In this document: piece by piece, positions 29,674 through 38,630 of the stretch
How positions within the stretch are numbered: the stretch's first letter is position 1
Layout: the number at the start of each line of letters is the position of its first letter
Made by a program: the position numbers and the translations under genes
Assembly: GCF_026262505.1 (NCBI RefSeq)
Contig: NC_067208.1
Location: forward strand, 17,679,962 to 17,743,961
Direction: 5' to 3'
DNA length: 64,000 nt
Source of the DNA: Trichomonas vaginalis G3
Lineage: Eukaryota; Parabasalia; Trichomonadida; Trichomonadidae
Notes under the pieces: model-generated
Database searches by the model: none
Told to the model about the DNA's origin: nothing
The model's input: only the letters and a program-made list of their open reading frames with translations

Positions 29674-30300
29674 GTTCTTACAATAAAAATAAAAAAATAT
29701 TTTTTTAAAAAAACCAACTTTATTTTTTATTTCGGGAAAACTCATGACAAATTCAAGAGGGTAGAAAAGAGGTTAGAAAAGAGGTTATATCTAACCTTCT
29801 ACCCTAAAATATATTTTTGCCGAATTCATGAGTTTTGGTTGAAAGAATACGGTGGAGCCAAAAGTGGCTCGACCTCAAAACAAGCATTTTCTGTATAAAA
29901 CTCATGACAAATTCAAGAGGGTAGAAAAGAGGTTAGAAAAGAGGTTATATCTAACCTTCTACCCTAAAATATATTTTTGCCGAATTCATGAGTTTTGGTT
30001 GAAAGAATACGGTGGAGCCAAAAGTGGCTCGACCTCAAAACAAGCATTTTCTGTATAAAATTCATGAAATTCATGAGGTTAGAAAAGAGGTTAGAAAAGA
30101 GGTTATATCTAACCTTCTACCCTAAAATATATTTTTGCCGAATTCATGAGTTTTGGTTGAAAGAATACGGTGGAGCCAAAAGTGGCTCGACCTCAAAACA
30201 AGCATTTTCTGTATAAAATTCATGAAAATTCATGAGGTAGAAAAGAGGTTAGAAAAGAGGTTATATCTACCCTTCTACCCTAAATATATTTTTGCGAATT
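29674..30300. repeat. Tandem of about 160-bp units, nearly four copies
   Basis: Each unit holds an inverted GGTTAGATATAACC module (about 29757-29818, 29918-29978, 30076-30137, 30237-30294). In the first three units this is followed by a TTCATGAGTTTTGGTTGAAA segment and a GAGCCAAAAGTGGCTC hairpin (29855-29870, 30015-30030, 30173-30188). The fourth unit is partial. Short frames across this block are repeat shadows, not genes. Confidence 0.88.
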
Positions 30301-30353
30301 CAGCAACAAAATTCAAATTGTAAACGGTTTAATAGAAAAAGTGTTATTTTTTC

Positions 30354-30548
30354 ATGTCCGAAGACTCGAAGGTGCAACACTTCCAAAATACCGACGAACT
30401 CAGAAGAGCAGCATGGCAGTATGTTCTTGACAACTTCTTTGAGTTCTCCAGGTACACCTTGGAAAATGCTGAAGAACTCCGACACAGAGAATTTGGAGAA
30501 ATTGCACTCCAATACTACCTTGACAAACAAAGGGTAAACAAAGGGTAA
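30354..30548 (+). CDS. 64-residue cassette protein, unknown role
   Basis: It starts MSEDSKVQHFQNTDELRRAA, is helical and charged, and ends DKQRVNKG. It is the first gene of a cassette (30354-34303) found only in element 2. Codons here use more G and C than in the conserved Polinton genes. It is preceded by a TTTTTTC leader. No family is recognised. Confidence 0.5.
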   Translation: MSEDSKVQHFQNTDELRRAAWQYVLDNFFEFSRYTLENAEELRHREFGEIALQYYLDKQRVNKG

Positions 30549-30588
30549 AATAAGACTAAAAACTTAACGTTTAAAAAGTGACATTTTT

Positions 30589-30789
30589 ATGAGCTCCGAG
30601 TCACCGAGAAAACTTGGTCAGATGTTAGCAGCTTACTTCCCTGAGGAGGATGGAAGCGTTACATACGTAAGGTTCAAAAACAACGAACCTGGAATTGCGT
30701 ACCAAATTCGCAATTACATGACCATGGAAGAGTACGAAAGGTTTCTACAAGAGAAACCAGCTCTAAACAACTCAGAAAAGAAAGAGTAA
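30589..30789 (+). CDS. 66-residue cassette protein, unknown role
   Basis: It starts MSSESPRKLGQMLAAYFPEE. A compact middle (GSVTYVRFKNNEPGIAYQIR) is followed by a charged end. It looks whole and follows the previous small gene by 40 bp. Part of the element 2 cassette. No family is recognised. Confidence 0.5.
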   Translation: MSSESPRKLGQMLAAYFPEEDGSVTYVRFKNNEPGIAYQIRNYMTMEEYERFLQEKPALNNSEKKE

Positions 30790-30817
30790 AAAGTTTAACT
30801 CGTAATTGTTTATTTTT

Positions 30818-31442
30818 TTACTTGTATGGGCAAGCTGCAAGAATGAAGTCGACTATCTCAGTCTTTGTCTTGACCAGTTGGACTGCTCTTGCGAGTACGT
30901 CTGTTTTGCGGTCTCCAGCTGGTGTCTGACCTTCGTAATTGCGCATGTTCTTGAGAGCTCCAACTGTAAATGGTTGTAGATGAAGAGTCTCTCAGACTGC
31001 TTGAGGTAGTCTTCACGGTCACGAACCGAATCTGTGGTACGAGTCGAATTGGTCGACCTTAGGGAAGAGACTGAAAGCCTGTCATCTTCCATAGGGGCTG
31101 TGGCATACTCTTTGCGTAAACGGTTCAGACCTTCTTCGAACTCTTGGTCTCTCTTCGATTGGGATTGAGATTGGAATTGGGGTGGAGGGTTTGACATGAA
31201 CATCCAAGGGTTAGGGAAGTAAGGCATGGGTTGAGGAGGGTAGTTTGGAAAGCCTTGTGGTGGGTAGTTTGGAAAGCCTTGTGGTGGGTAGTAACCTTGA
31301 GGTGGAAATTGGTAGTAATTCGGAGGTCCTTGTTGGAACTGAGGTTGCTGTGGGAGCCTTGTGGAGGTGGAACCTGTTGTGGTGCTGGAGCATGCTGTTC
31401 TTCTGGCTGTGGAACGGGTTCAGTAGGTGGGACGTCGGACAT
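30818..31442 (-). pseudogene. Pro/Gln-rich protein of the M(A/S)DVPPTE family, about two breaks
   Basis: It starts MSDVPPTEPVPQPEEQHAPA and continues through Pro/Gln-rich and Tyr/Pro repeat-like parts, a charged Ser-rich region (DDRLSVSSLRSTNSTRTTDS) and a helical C-terminus ending AACPYK. The first 20 residues match the short copy at 2157-2244 in element 1. In both elements a tandem array lies directly upstream. Role unknown; the composition suggests a flexible virion or interaction protein. Confidence 0.55.
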
Positions 31443-31475
31443 TCGTTTGTGTCTTAACCGTCTTTGTTCTGAAAC

Positions 31476-31826
31476 AATATAATATTGTCTTGAAAAAGTA
31501 CAACATTGTCTTGAAAAGTACAATATTGTCTTGAAAAAGTACAACATTGTCTTGAAAAAGTACAACATTGTCTGAAAAAGTACAACATTGTCTTGAAAAA
31601 GTACAACATTGTCTTGAAAAAGTACAACATTGTTCTGAAAAAGTTCAAGACTTGTTCTGAAAAAGTACAGCTGTACTCAAATTTGAGAGACATTGTCTGA
31701 AAAAGTACAACATTGTTCTGAAAAAGTACAACATTGTCTTGAAAAAGTACAACATTGTCTTGAAAAAGTACAACATTGTCTTGAAAAAGTACAACATTGT
31801 CTTGAAAAAGTACAATATTGTACTGA
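31476..31826. repeat. Tandem array of 21-bp units
   Basis: About 16 copies of a 21-bp unit with core TGAAAAAGTACAACATTGTC, with a few variant units near the middle. It sits between the starts of two divergent genes (31442 minus and 31833 plus), so it may act as a control region. The equivalent position in element 1 has an array of a quite different sequence but similar unit length. Confidence 0.9.
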
Positions 31827-31832
31827 CTCAGT

Positions 31833-32195
31833 ATGGAGCTTGACCCCTTAGACGAAGCAATTTATCTAATTGAGGTAAATGAAACCGTGAAGGAATATCT
31901 CAGCAAGTGCAAACCAAGCAAGTCCATTGGCTTCTGGTTGTCCAAGAATAGTGTCTTAAAGTTGGAAATTGAAACAGGTGTTGCAATTCAAGTTCCAGAA
32001 GGCACTGCATTCGATGATATTAAGGATGTGAAGAAAGAAGCCCTCTTGAAGTTCTTCATGAAACGTCCTTGGATACTACTTCCATATCGTGAGAGCCCAA
32101 TTCCACGAATTACACAAATTCTCAGAGCACTACTTCACTACTCTGGACAGCCGTTCTTCATAACCTCAGAAGGCGACATCCAACCAATTCAGTAA
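31833..32195 (+). CDS. 120-residue cassette protein, unknown role
   Basis: It starts MELDPLDEAIYLIEVNETVK and looks like a compact alpha/beta protein with a basic, Pro-containing C-terminal half (FFMKRPWILLPYRESPIPRI). It begins six bases after the 21-bp array. It looks whole. No family is recognised. Confidence 0.55.
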   Translation: MELDPLDEAIYLIEVNETVKEYLSKCKPSKSIGFWLSKNSVLKLEIETGVAIQVPEGTAFDDIKDVKKEALLKFFMKRPWILLPYRESPIPRITQILRALLHYSGQPFFITSEGDIQPIQ

Positions 32196-32222
32196 ACATC
32201 TCATTTTAACTTCACTTTTTTT

Positions 32223-32507
32223 ATGTTTTTACTCACACTCGTACTCAACAGGTTTGTGTACAACTATTTCAACTGTGAACCTTGTATTGACCGGTCTTCC
32301 TGCAAATGCAAGTTCGGTCAATACACAATTTATGGTGGCAAGAAAGACAGTGGGGAATGTTATTCTGACATCTGTTGTTGCGCTCGAGAGAGAATTGAAA
32401 TTCCAGACCCAACTCCAACACCAACACTCAAGTTGCCGAAGACTCATGTGAAGAAGAAGCCTTCTGGTAAGTTTCTTATAGCCATCTATATGGCACGCTT
32501 TGAGTAA
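32223..32507 (+). CDS. 94-residue Cys-rich cassette protein
   Basis: It starts MFLLTLVLNRFVYNYFNCEP. A hydrophobic N-terminus is followed by a Cys-rich part (CEPCIDRSSCKCKFGQY and CYSDICCCAR; nine Cys in all), then a Thr/Pro linker and a basic end. It could be a small membrane-anchored or metal-binding protein. Competing frames exist on both strands, so the call is moderate. Confidence 0.4.
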   Translation: MFLLTLVLNRFVYNYFNCEPCIDRSSCKCKFGQYTIYGGKKDSGECYSDICCCARERIEIPDPTPTPTLKLPKTHVKKKPSGKFLIAIYMARFE

Positions 32508-32530
32508 AAACATTTTTTTTTCTTTTTTGA

Positions 32531-33115
32531 ATGAAGCAAGTTAAATTCGTCCCACACCAATCTCAATGGACCGATGAAGAGTTTCAAGCTATGGTTGAAG
32601 GTGTTGAGAACGACATAGACGGCGAACTTGAAGGAGCTCAAACCACAATTGCAACCAAAATTGCACAAGTCAAGGAACAGATAGCTCCACTTAAAGCTAC
32701 CAAAGCTACTCTTGACCTCATGGATAGTTACCGTTTAGAAGTAAAGAGTGGAATAAGACAATTAAAATTAAAACTTCTAAACTACGAAGCTATACTCCAA
32801 AAGTTAGCAGAAATGAGAAGACTTTACCAGAGCTACTTACATGTAAGGGACTTACCTTCAAGCAGTCCGACCAAAGATGAATTTTCTGACATTGTCCCAA
32901 TTTTGTCCGAAAGTCAGCTCAGATGTTTTGAACTGCTCCCAATATATCCAGAATATGAACGTTTGCCTGAACTCTTCCGCAATCTCAAAAAACGTTTTTT
33001 GGTTCTCATGTTCGAAACTTTTATCGGAAGAGACAACAAACGTTCAGAAGAAGAACAAGATATTATTTTAAACTTGTTGTATGACATAACTGTCATAACA
33101 AGCTTTTTGAAGTAA
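32531..33115 (+). CDS. 194-residue coiled-coil cassette protein
   Basis: It starts MKQVKFVPHQSQWTDEEFQA. Residues about 30-105 form long charged helices (TKIAQVKEQIAPLKATKATL, KLKLLNYEAILQKLAEMRRL), and the C-terminal part is a helical globule. It looks whole. It lies between the Cys-rich and the HNH-type genes in the cassette. No family is recognised. Confidence 0.55.
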   Translation: MKQVKFVPHQSQWTDEEFQAMVEGVENDIDGELEGAQTTIATKIAQVKEQIAPLKATKATLDLMDSYRLEVKSGIRQLKLKLLNYEAILQKLAEMRRLYQSYLHVRDLPSSSPTKDEFSDIVPILSESQLRCFELLPIYPEYERLPELFRNLKKRFLVLMFETFIGRDNKRSEEEQDIILNLLYDITVITSFLK

Positions 33116-33147
33116 AACCGCCATTCTCAAACCACTTCATTTTTTCG

Positions 33148-33852
33148 ATGTCCGAACAAGCACCGAAGCCAAACTCAATGGAAGATGTCCTTTCAAGGTT
33201 GCCAGACAAGCGCCCAGTTCAACTTCAAATTATGAATTTGAAAGCTCATCTGACAAACACCGTTAAGACTCTCCAAAGTAGTCTTATGGAAGAGATGAAG
33301 GGACTTAAAGGTGAGTTCCTCATGAACCAAGCTTCCAATGAGAAAGTCCTGAACGATTTGACGGAAACCTTGCGCATTTACGCGAGAGAGAACCGAGACC
33401 TTGCCAGACTCATCTACCGTTTCTTCGAAGAGATAGACGCCATCTGGAAGGTACTCGGAAAGGACAGAACCTCCAACACCGTACTTCGTGAACACAGAAT
33501 TGCCGAAGGAATTGTCGAGGAAGAAGAGAAACACGAAGAAGAGGAAGAGGAAGAAGAGGAAGAAGAGAAACACGAAGAAGAGGAAGTTTGGGCAACCCTT
33601 GTTGCCGATGACACTTACGAAATTTCCCAACCCTACCCATACCAAATCCGCAACAAGGAGACCGGCAAGGTTCTTACCCCAGTTCTCAACAACTTGGGAC
33701 ACTTGAACCTTACCCTTCGGAATTACGGTTCAATCTCCATGGGCAAGCTTGTCGCAATTCAATGGGTTCCAAATCCAAACAAGAGGACGAAGGTCAGACA
33801 CATTGACGGTGACAAGCTCAACAACCGTAAGGAGAACCTCGAGTGGTTCTAA
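33148..33852 (+). CDS. Coiled-coil protein with C-terminal HNH/NUMOD4-like domain
   Basis: It encodes 234 residues. Residues 1-110 are helical, about 120-150 are a Glu/His/Lys run, and 155-234 resemble a NUMOD4 plus HNH homing-endonuclease unit: YEISQPYPYQIRNKETGKVL, then LVAIQWVPNPN and VRHIDGDKLNNRKENLEWF with the expected His, Asn and Asn. HNH enzymes cut DNA using a metal. It looks whole. A mobile-DNA or competition role is plausible, while the long coiled-coil front is unusual for a free-standing HNH enzyme. Confidence 0.65.
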   Translation: MSEQAPKPNSMEDVLSRLPDKRPVQLQIMNLKAHLTNTVKTLQSSLMEEMKGLKGEFLMNQASNEKVLNDLTETLRIYARENRDLARLIYRFFEEIDAIWKVLGKDRTSNTVLREHRIAEGIVEEEEKHEEEEEEEEEEEKHEEEEVWATLVADDTYEISQPYPYQIRNKETGKVLTPVLNNLGHLNLTLRNYGSISMGKLVAIQWVPNPNKRTKVRHIDGDKLNNRKENLEWF

Positions 33853-33901
33853 GAGTAAAAAAATTTTATTTTAGGGGGAAACCCCGAGTAAATTTAGGTG
33901 T

Positions 33902-34177
33902 TTAGTTCATTAAGTGGGTTAAATTAAGGGTAATTTGGACAATTAGCTCCCGACCTCTGAATTGGACTCTTTCGTCATCCCAGTTGCGTAGGAGGTCGTC
34001 CCAGAGGAGTTGGTAGAATTGCCAATCCAAGGACGATTTGTCCTCCCAGGCATTGAGGATGTACTGCTCGTAGAGTCTCATGACCTCTCCCTTGCACCAG
34101 ACACCCTCTCCCTTGGAACGTAAGGCTTCTTCGAAGTGCTCGAATGCGATTGGCTGCGGGACCATCTGAAATGACAC
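33902..34177 (-). CDS. 91-residue cassette protein, unknown role
   Basis: It starts MSFQMVPQPIAFEHFEEALR and is rich in Trp and acidic residues (WDDLLRNWDDERVQF). It is divergent from the small gene at 34196. It looks whole. Other frames of similar length cover the region, so confidence is moderate. Confidence 0.45.
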   Translation of the reverse strand: MSFQMVPQPIAFEHFEEALRSKGEGVWCKGEVMRLYEQYILNAWEDKSSLDWQFYQLLWDDLLRNWDDERVQFRGRELIVQITLNLTHLMN

Positions 34178-34195
34178 TTTTTGTCCGTTTGGTCA

Positions 34196-34303
34196 ATGTT
34201 TGTGTCTCGTGCCATAGTCGACGAAAATACAGACAAACAGGTTATATATGAGTTTGAGACCAAGAATGGTGTAACTCGACCTGTCCGATTCAAATTCGAA
34301 TAA
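34196..34303 (+). CDS. 35-residue cassette protein
   Basis: The frame MFVSRAIVDENTDKQVIYEF ends TRPVRFKFE. It is short but has coding-like composition and starts 18 bp from the divergent gene at 34177, in the same head-to-head style as other Polinton pairs. Last gene of the cassette. Confidence 0.35.
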   Translation: MFVSRAIVDENTDKQVIYEFETKNGVTRPVRFKFE

Positions 34304-34312
34304 AAATTTTTT

Positions 34313-36445
34313 ATTTCATGCAATGTTTAACTATTTCTCTTCTTTAACACCCAGTACTTCCTTGATAGGACATGAACTTCGGTGAAAATTTTGTCCAATT
34401 TGAATTGACCCATCTTTTCACCGACCATTCCCATTTCAATGAGTTTGTTATAGCCTTCTTCGTTCGTCATGAGTGCGTCAATGTTCTCATAGTAAACCTT
34501 CACTTTGGATTTGACTTCGGAGAAGAATTTGTTGTAGTTGTCAAGGACTGCCTTTGCGAACTGAGGGTAAGACCAATGTTCGACAATAGGTTTTACTGTG
34601 GTTACTAAGCCACCTTGACCTTGAGTAAATTCGTATTTCAAAACAAAAGGGGAGAACCTTTCAACAAAGTTGTCGACCTTCTCATAGTGTTTACTCTTCA
34701 TCGCTTGAGGTTTCTTAATGGAATATCCCCATGTCGAATTCATAAGCAATTTGAGTGTCATTGCAAGTTTGGGGTTTGAAGCTTTCCTAATATCATACAG
34801 TTGTTGTATGACTTTTCCAACTGTATAGTTCCTTCCTGGGAACTCACCGTCTTCGTTTGGAATTCCAGTCGGGATATATTGGACGAACCTCATGTATGCA
34901 GCGTTAAGGTCGACATAGTATATCTTTTCGTGAGTCGAACTTGTCGCAACCAATGGGTCCAGTTCGTGGAAATTCAAGTGAGTCTCTTATCTTCTGAGAA
35001 ACTTCGCCTGCTATCTCATAAACATCGTCGAAGCAACCTGTTTCATATAAAACCTTCTGACCTAACTCCGATGCTCTCCAATACAATTTGACGTCAATTG
35101 GATGTCTCAATGGAAGTTTGTTTATAGCATCTTGAAGTTCTTGCAACCTCATTGGAAGTTCTTCTGGTTCAGGTTGGTATCCGAACAATCCAACTCCTTT
35201 TGGAACAGTGTACTTCTTTTGTGCTATAACTTTGTCTGGAACAACTTTTGGTCTTGCTAACAATGAAAAGTTTGTTTCGTCTTTTGGTACAAAAGTTTCT
35301 GTCAGCTTGTCATCTGGAATTGGTTCCAACAAACCTTTCTCGAAAAGAATGTTTACAGCTCTGACAATGTTGCACTTGCCTTTTCCGAACATAAGACTTT
35401 CGTTCAACATGAAGTGGTTGTGGACAATTGCAATCTTCAACCATGGTAAGTCTTTGTCAACAACATAGTCGTCATGTGAAGAACCTTTAGCTGTAGGTAT
35501 GTTGACTCGGATATTGACATTTGCCAACGGTGCAATTTTAGCCAATTGACCTCTGAGCATGTACCTTGTCTTCACACATGACTCAAGATACTTCATTTTC
35601 TCTTCTGAAACAAGACCAGAGTTCCTGAGACATGTAAGAATACAAGGTTCATTGACAATTGTTTCAATTGAATTGTAAATTCCATACCTTGTCAAGTCAA
35701 TGTCAGACTTATTTATGAACGGGAAGTATCCAGCATGTTGTCTGACTGCTTGAGGGTTAGGTTGGTACCATTCAAATTTTACACTTGCAATTCCTTCAAT
35801 TGCATTCAAAATGTCTGAGTCGGAGTCAACCATTTGTTCTCTCTTTGTAGTCTTGAAAGCGTCAAGAAGCATTGCAGCTGTTGTGACATTGCCATGTGCA
35901 TAGTAAATGTGACCGTCCAAATCTGTTATGGTTAGTCTGAGATTGTATCCTTTCTTATTTCCGTCTTGTATGGCAGCAAGTACACCCATGAAGCCTTCTT
36001 TGTTCTTTCCTTCGTCAAAGTTTACTGTAAAGGTTCGACCAGATGTAATTTGACTTCTAACTTCACGATACTTTTCATATGCATATCTTGTTCTTTCCAT
36101 GGGAGCATGTTTGTCTTCACCTTTTCCTTTTTTCCTTCTCAAAGGATGCAATTGTTCGTCATGTTTCCAGTAGAATCTGGCAAAGCCGTCGTGTCCTTCA
36201 ACTTGAGGTTCACTAACATCGAAAGGCATGTCCATAAGACGTTCTTCTTCTAACCTCTCTAATCTGTTTGGATAGTTTGCGCGTGCTGTTTCTAAGTCCA
36301 TTTCGTAGCGAAGACCAGCCAGTTTGTCATAGACTTTTATGGGTCTTCCCTTCCTATATTTAAAATTCTTCGAAACTTTCCAACCATATCTTTCTAACTC
36401 TGCTTTTATTCTAGCAGATTTTCTATCCATTCTATATGGGGGCAT
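34313..36445 (-). pseudogene. Protein-primed DNA polymerase B (copy of 6578-8731), about three breaks
   Basis: It starts MPPYRMDRKSARIKAELERY. Motif A YYVDLNAAYMRF, motif B LLMNSTWGYS and the motif C region YYENIDALMTN are all recognisable, and the sequence is close to the element 1 polymerase. It would replicate the element from its protein-capped ends. Confidence 0.85.
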
Positions 36446-36474
36446 TTTTATAAAAATAAAAAAATGTTTTTTCT

Positions 36475-37058
36475 TTACTTTACATAACCGCCTGCTGCCA
36501 TAAGTCTTTGACGCCAACCCATACCAGCTAATGAAGGTTGACTTGGTTTAGTTTGGAAACTAACCTTTGGTTTTGGTTTATCTTCAGTTTTTGGCTCACC
36601 TTCTTCTATCGGTTTTTCGTCACTTTTTGGTTCACCTGACTTTACTTCACTTGCAGGTATGGTTGTGTCGTCAACATCTTCATAAATATCATATGCCATT
36701 TGTTTTTGTTTTCCTTTCAACTTTTTGTGTTTGTTGTAAAGTTTAGAATATTTCGACTCTAAGTCAATGAGATGTTCTATAATGAACTGTTGGTCAGTGA
36801 AGTATACCTTCCATCTGTTGTCTCGAAAGCTCCTTCAGACTTCAATATTTTATTTGTGAGAGTCTGTTTCTTTTTTGAGATACTAGCCGTTCCATTTCTA
36901 TGAAAAGTGACTTTGTAGTTAGGGTTTGTATTTCCAGACCTGGCACTTTCTATTATTGAATTTTTCTCTTCATCTGTAAGTTCTTTGACAGGTTTTGACA
37001 ATGGTTCTGAACTTTTTGTTTGTGGTGTCAAATCTACCGTTTCAACTTCTTCGGTCAT
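36475..37058 (-). pseudogene. Conserved Polinton protein (copy of 8761-9343), about one break
   Basis: It starts MTEEVETVDLTPQTKSSEPL and ends GMGWRQRLMAAGGYVK. Acidic linker repeats (SGEPKSDEKPIEEGEPKTED) lie before the basic end. It has the 17-bp TTTTTTACTGAGATGAA leader and ends close to the polymerase start. Confidence 0.6.
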
Positions 37059-37077
37059 TTCATCTCAGTAAAAAATT

Positions 37078-37233
37078 TTAGTTTGGTTTGTTTTCAACTG
37101 GTTGTTTAGGTTTTTTAAGTCGGTCTAAAACTTCCTGAGGTATAGGAAGAACTTGACAAACACGTGGTTGTGTAACTACTGGAAGTCGACAAATCCATCT
37201 TGAACCCATTTGTCTCAATGCTGTATTGTTCAT
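37078..37233 (-). CDS. Small conserved protein of 51 residues (copy of 9363-9518)
   Basis: MNNTALRQMGSRWICRLPVV to KPKQPVENKPN, whole, and almost unchanged from element 1. The leader is the same as that of the neighbouring gene. Conservation of so short a frame in both copies supports that it is a real gene. Confidence 0.6.
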   Translation of the reverse strand: MNNTALRQMGSRWICRLPVVTQPRVCQVLPIPQEVLDRLKKPKQPVENKPN

Positions 37234-37252
37234 TTCATCTCAGTAAAAAAAT

Positions 37253-37654
37253 TTACATTCCCCACGTTTGAGGCGGTTGCGGTTGGTTGTTGTTTACCCA
37301 CTGTTGTGCATGGTTATATCCTCTGTTAAAGAATCTTTCACCTTGGTCCATATAGTGTCCTGCTTGGTTATAGTAGTCATTTGCTTTGTTATAGTAGTTT
37401 CCTGCTTGTCTTCCTACATTGTCCATCCATCCTTGAACTTTTCCTCTTGTTTCAGGATTTGGAATAAGATTTGCTGCATCTCGTGCTACATCCCAACCTT
37501 TCTGTACAGTTTGTATAATAGGTTGTGCTTTCTCTTTAAGTATACCTAATGTACTCAAAATCTTCCTTCCAACTCCAAATACACCTCTGGCTATTGTTCC
37601 CACTGCGGGCAAAAATCTGGATGCAACTCCTGCTAATGCGCCAAATAAACCCAT
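37253..37654 (-). CDS. 133-residue Gly-rich amphipathic virion-like protein
   Basis: It starts MGLFGALAGVASRFLPAVGT (Met-Gly start fitting myristoylation), followed by an amphipathic helix region (RKILSTLGILKEKAQPIIQT) and a Tyr/Asn/Gln-rich tail with repeated YYN. It looks whole. It is head to head with the integrase gene across 16 bp. A membrane-active minor capsid role is inferred from shape only. Confidence 0.62.
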   Translation of the reverse strand: MGLFGALAGVASRFLPAVGTIARGVFGVGRKILSTLGILKEKAQPIIQTVQKGWDVARDAANLIPNPETRGKVQGWMDNVGRQAGNYYNKANDYYNQAGHYMDQGERFFNRGYNHAQQWVNNNQPQPPQTWGM

Positions 37655-37670
37655 TTCTTATAGGATAAAA

Positions 37671-38630
37671 ATGACGAATCCAAACAAGGACCCGTATGTT
37701 TCTAAAGCAACAAAGAAAGCACTCATGGTAAAAATCTTTAGTTCAACACCAAATGCTTGGTTTATGGATATCTTGGAAAACATTCCGAGGTATAGAGAAG
37801 ATGGACCTCCATACTGGCTAATATTTGTCGGTCAAAACACAAGATACTGTGAAGCCATACCATTACAGTCCAAAAATATTTTAGATGTGAAAACTGCTTT
37901 GACAATATTCGTTGACAAATACCATCCAACAAAACTGACATCTGACTGTGAACGTTCTTTCAAATCAGACGATATTAAAAACTATCTGCGTTCAAAAAAT
38001 GTAAACCAATATTTCATTGTCGACCAAAACCATTCTGCTCTTGGTGTCATTGACAGTTGTATAAAAATCTTAAGAGACTTAAACCAACCACAAAGTGGTG
38101 AGGTAGATGAAATGTCATATGACGACAAATATAGACATTTCTCCATGGCAAAGATGAGACAAGTTTTAAATATTTACAATAGCCGTAAACAAAAAGGTTT
38201 GGGAAACCACTCCCCCGAAGAAATGAAAAACAACCCTGACTTAGAGAAAGACTATATATTTAATAGTTTAGTCAAAAGAGACAAACAAGAAAGAATGCCA
38301 GGCTTCAAACTTCAGAAAGGTGACAAAGTAAAAATAGAAATACCTAAACGCGACCCATATGAAAATACTATTGACTATGACAACAATGGGAACTCGACAG
38401 GTACTCGCATTCGTGTTCGTAAAAATAGAAGAAAGTATACAAGAGAATATTATGAAGTTTTAGGCAAACATGGCAAAATGTACAGACTGCAAGCAGAAGA
38501 TAAAACTACTATTGTCAGACCTCGTTTCAAACTTGTTAAAGTTCAAGGTGGTATACTTTCAAAGACAGTTCCTAACAAATATAAGACAACTCCTGACGAA
38601 TATGCTAAAGAAGTTGAAAATGACGACTAA
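37671..38630 (+). CDS. Retroviral-type integrase (rve)
   Basis: It encodes 319 residues and looks whole. The RNase H-like core spans about residues 18-165 (WFMDILENIPRYREDGPPYW; TLTIFVDKYHPTKLTSDCE-type second Asp block; SALGVIDSCIKILRDL helix), then a basic linker and a C-terminal chromo/SH3-like part (KLQKGDKVKIEIPKRD, YTREYYEVLGKHGKMYRLQ). Polinton integrases join the element's ends to target DNA. It starts with a GGATAAAAATG leader and its end overlaps the convergent fibre gene. Confidence 0.85.
   Translation: MTNPNKDPYVSKATKKALMVKIFSSTPNAWFMDILENIPRYREDGPPYWLIFVGQNTRYCEAIPLQSKNILDVKTALTIFVDKYHPTKLTSDCERSFKSDDIKNYLRSKNVNQYFIVDQNHSALGVIDSCIKILRDLNQPQSGEVDEMSYDDKYRHFSMAKMRQVLNIYNSRKQKGLGNHSPEEMKNNPDLEKDYIFNSLVKRDKQERMPGFKLQKGDKVKIEIPKRDPYENTIDYDNNGNSTGTRIRVRKNRRKYTREYYEVLGKHGKMYRLQAEDKTTIVRPRFKLVKVQGGILSKTVPNKYKTTPDEYAKEVENDD

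Noticed and set aside
29852-30216. Frames with repeated Lys/Phe-rich peptides
   Set aside because: They run through the 160-bp non-coding tandem units and have no start context or conservation outside the repeat.
31125-31693. Minus-strand frames of repeated Phe/Lys peptides over the 21-bp array
   Set aside because: The array lies upstream of the real start MSDVPPTE at 31442; open frames arise because the unit length is a multiple of three.
33193-33702. 169-codon frame on the minus strand
   Set aside because: It is antisense to the coiled-coil HNH gene; its Phe/Leu run is the complement of the Glu-rich stretch.
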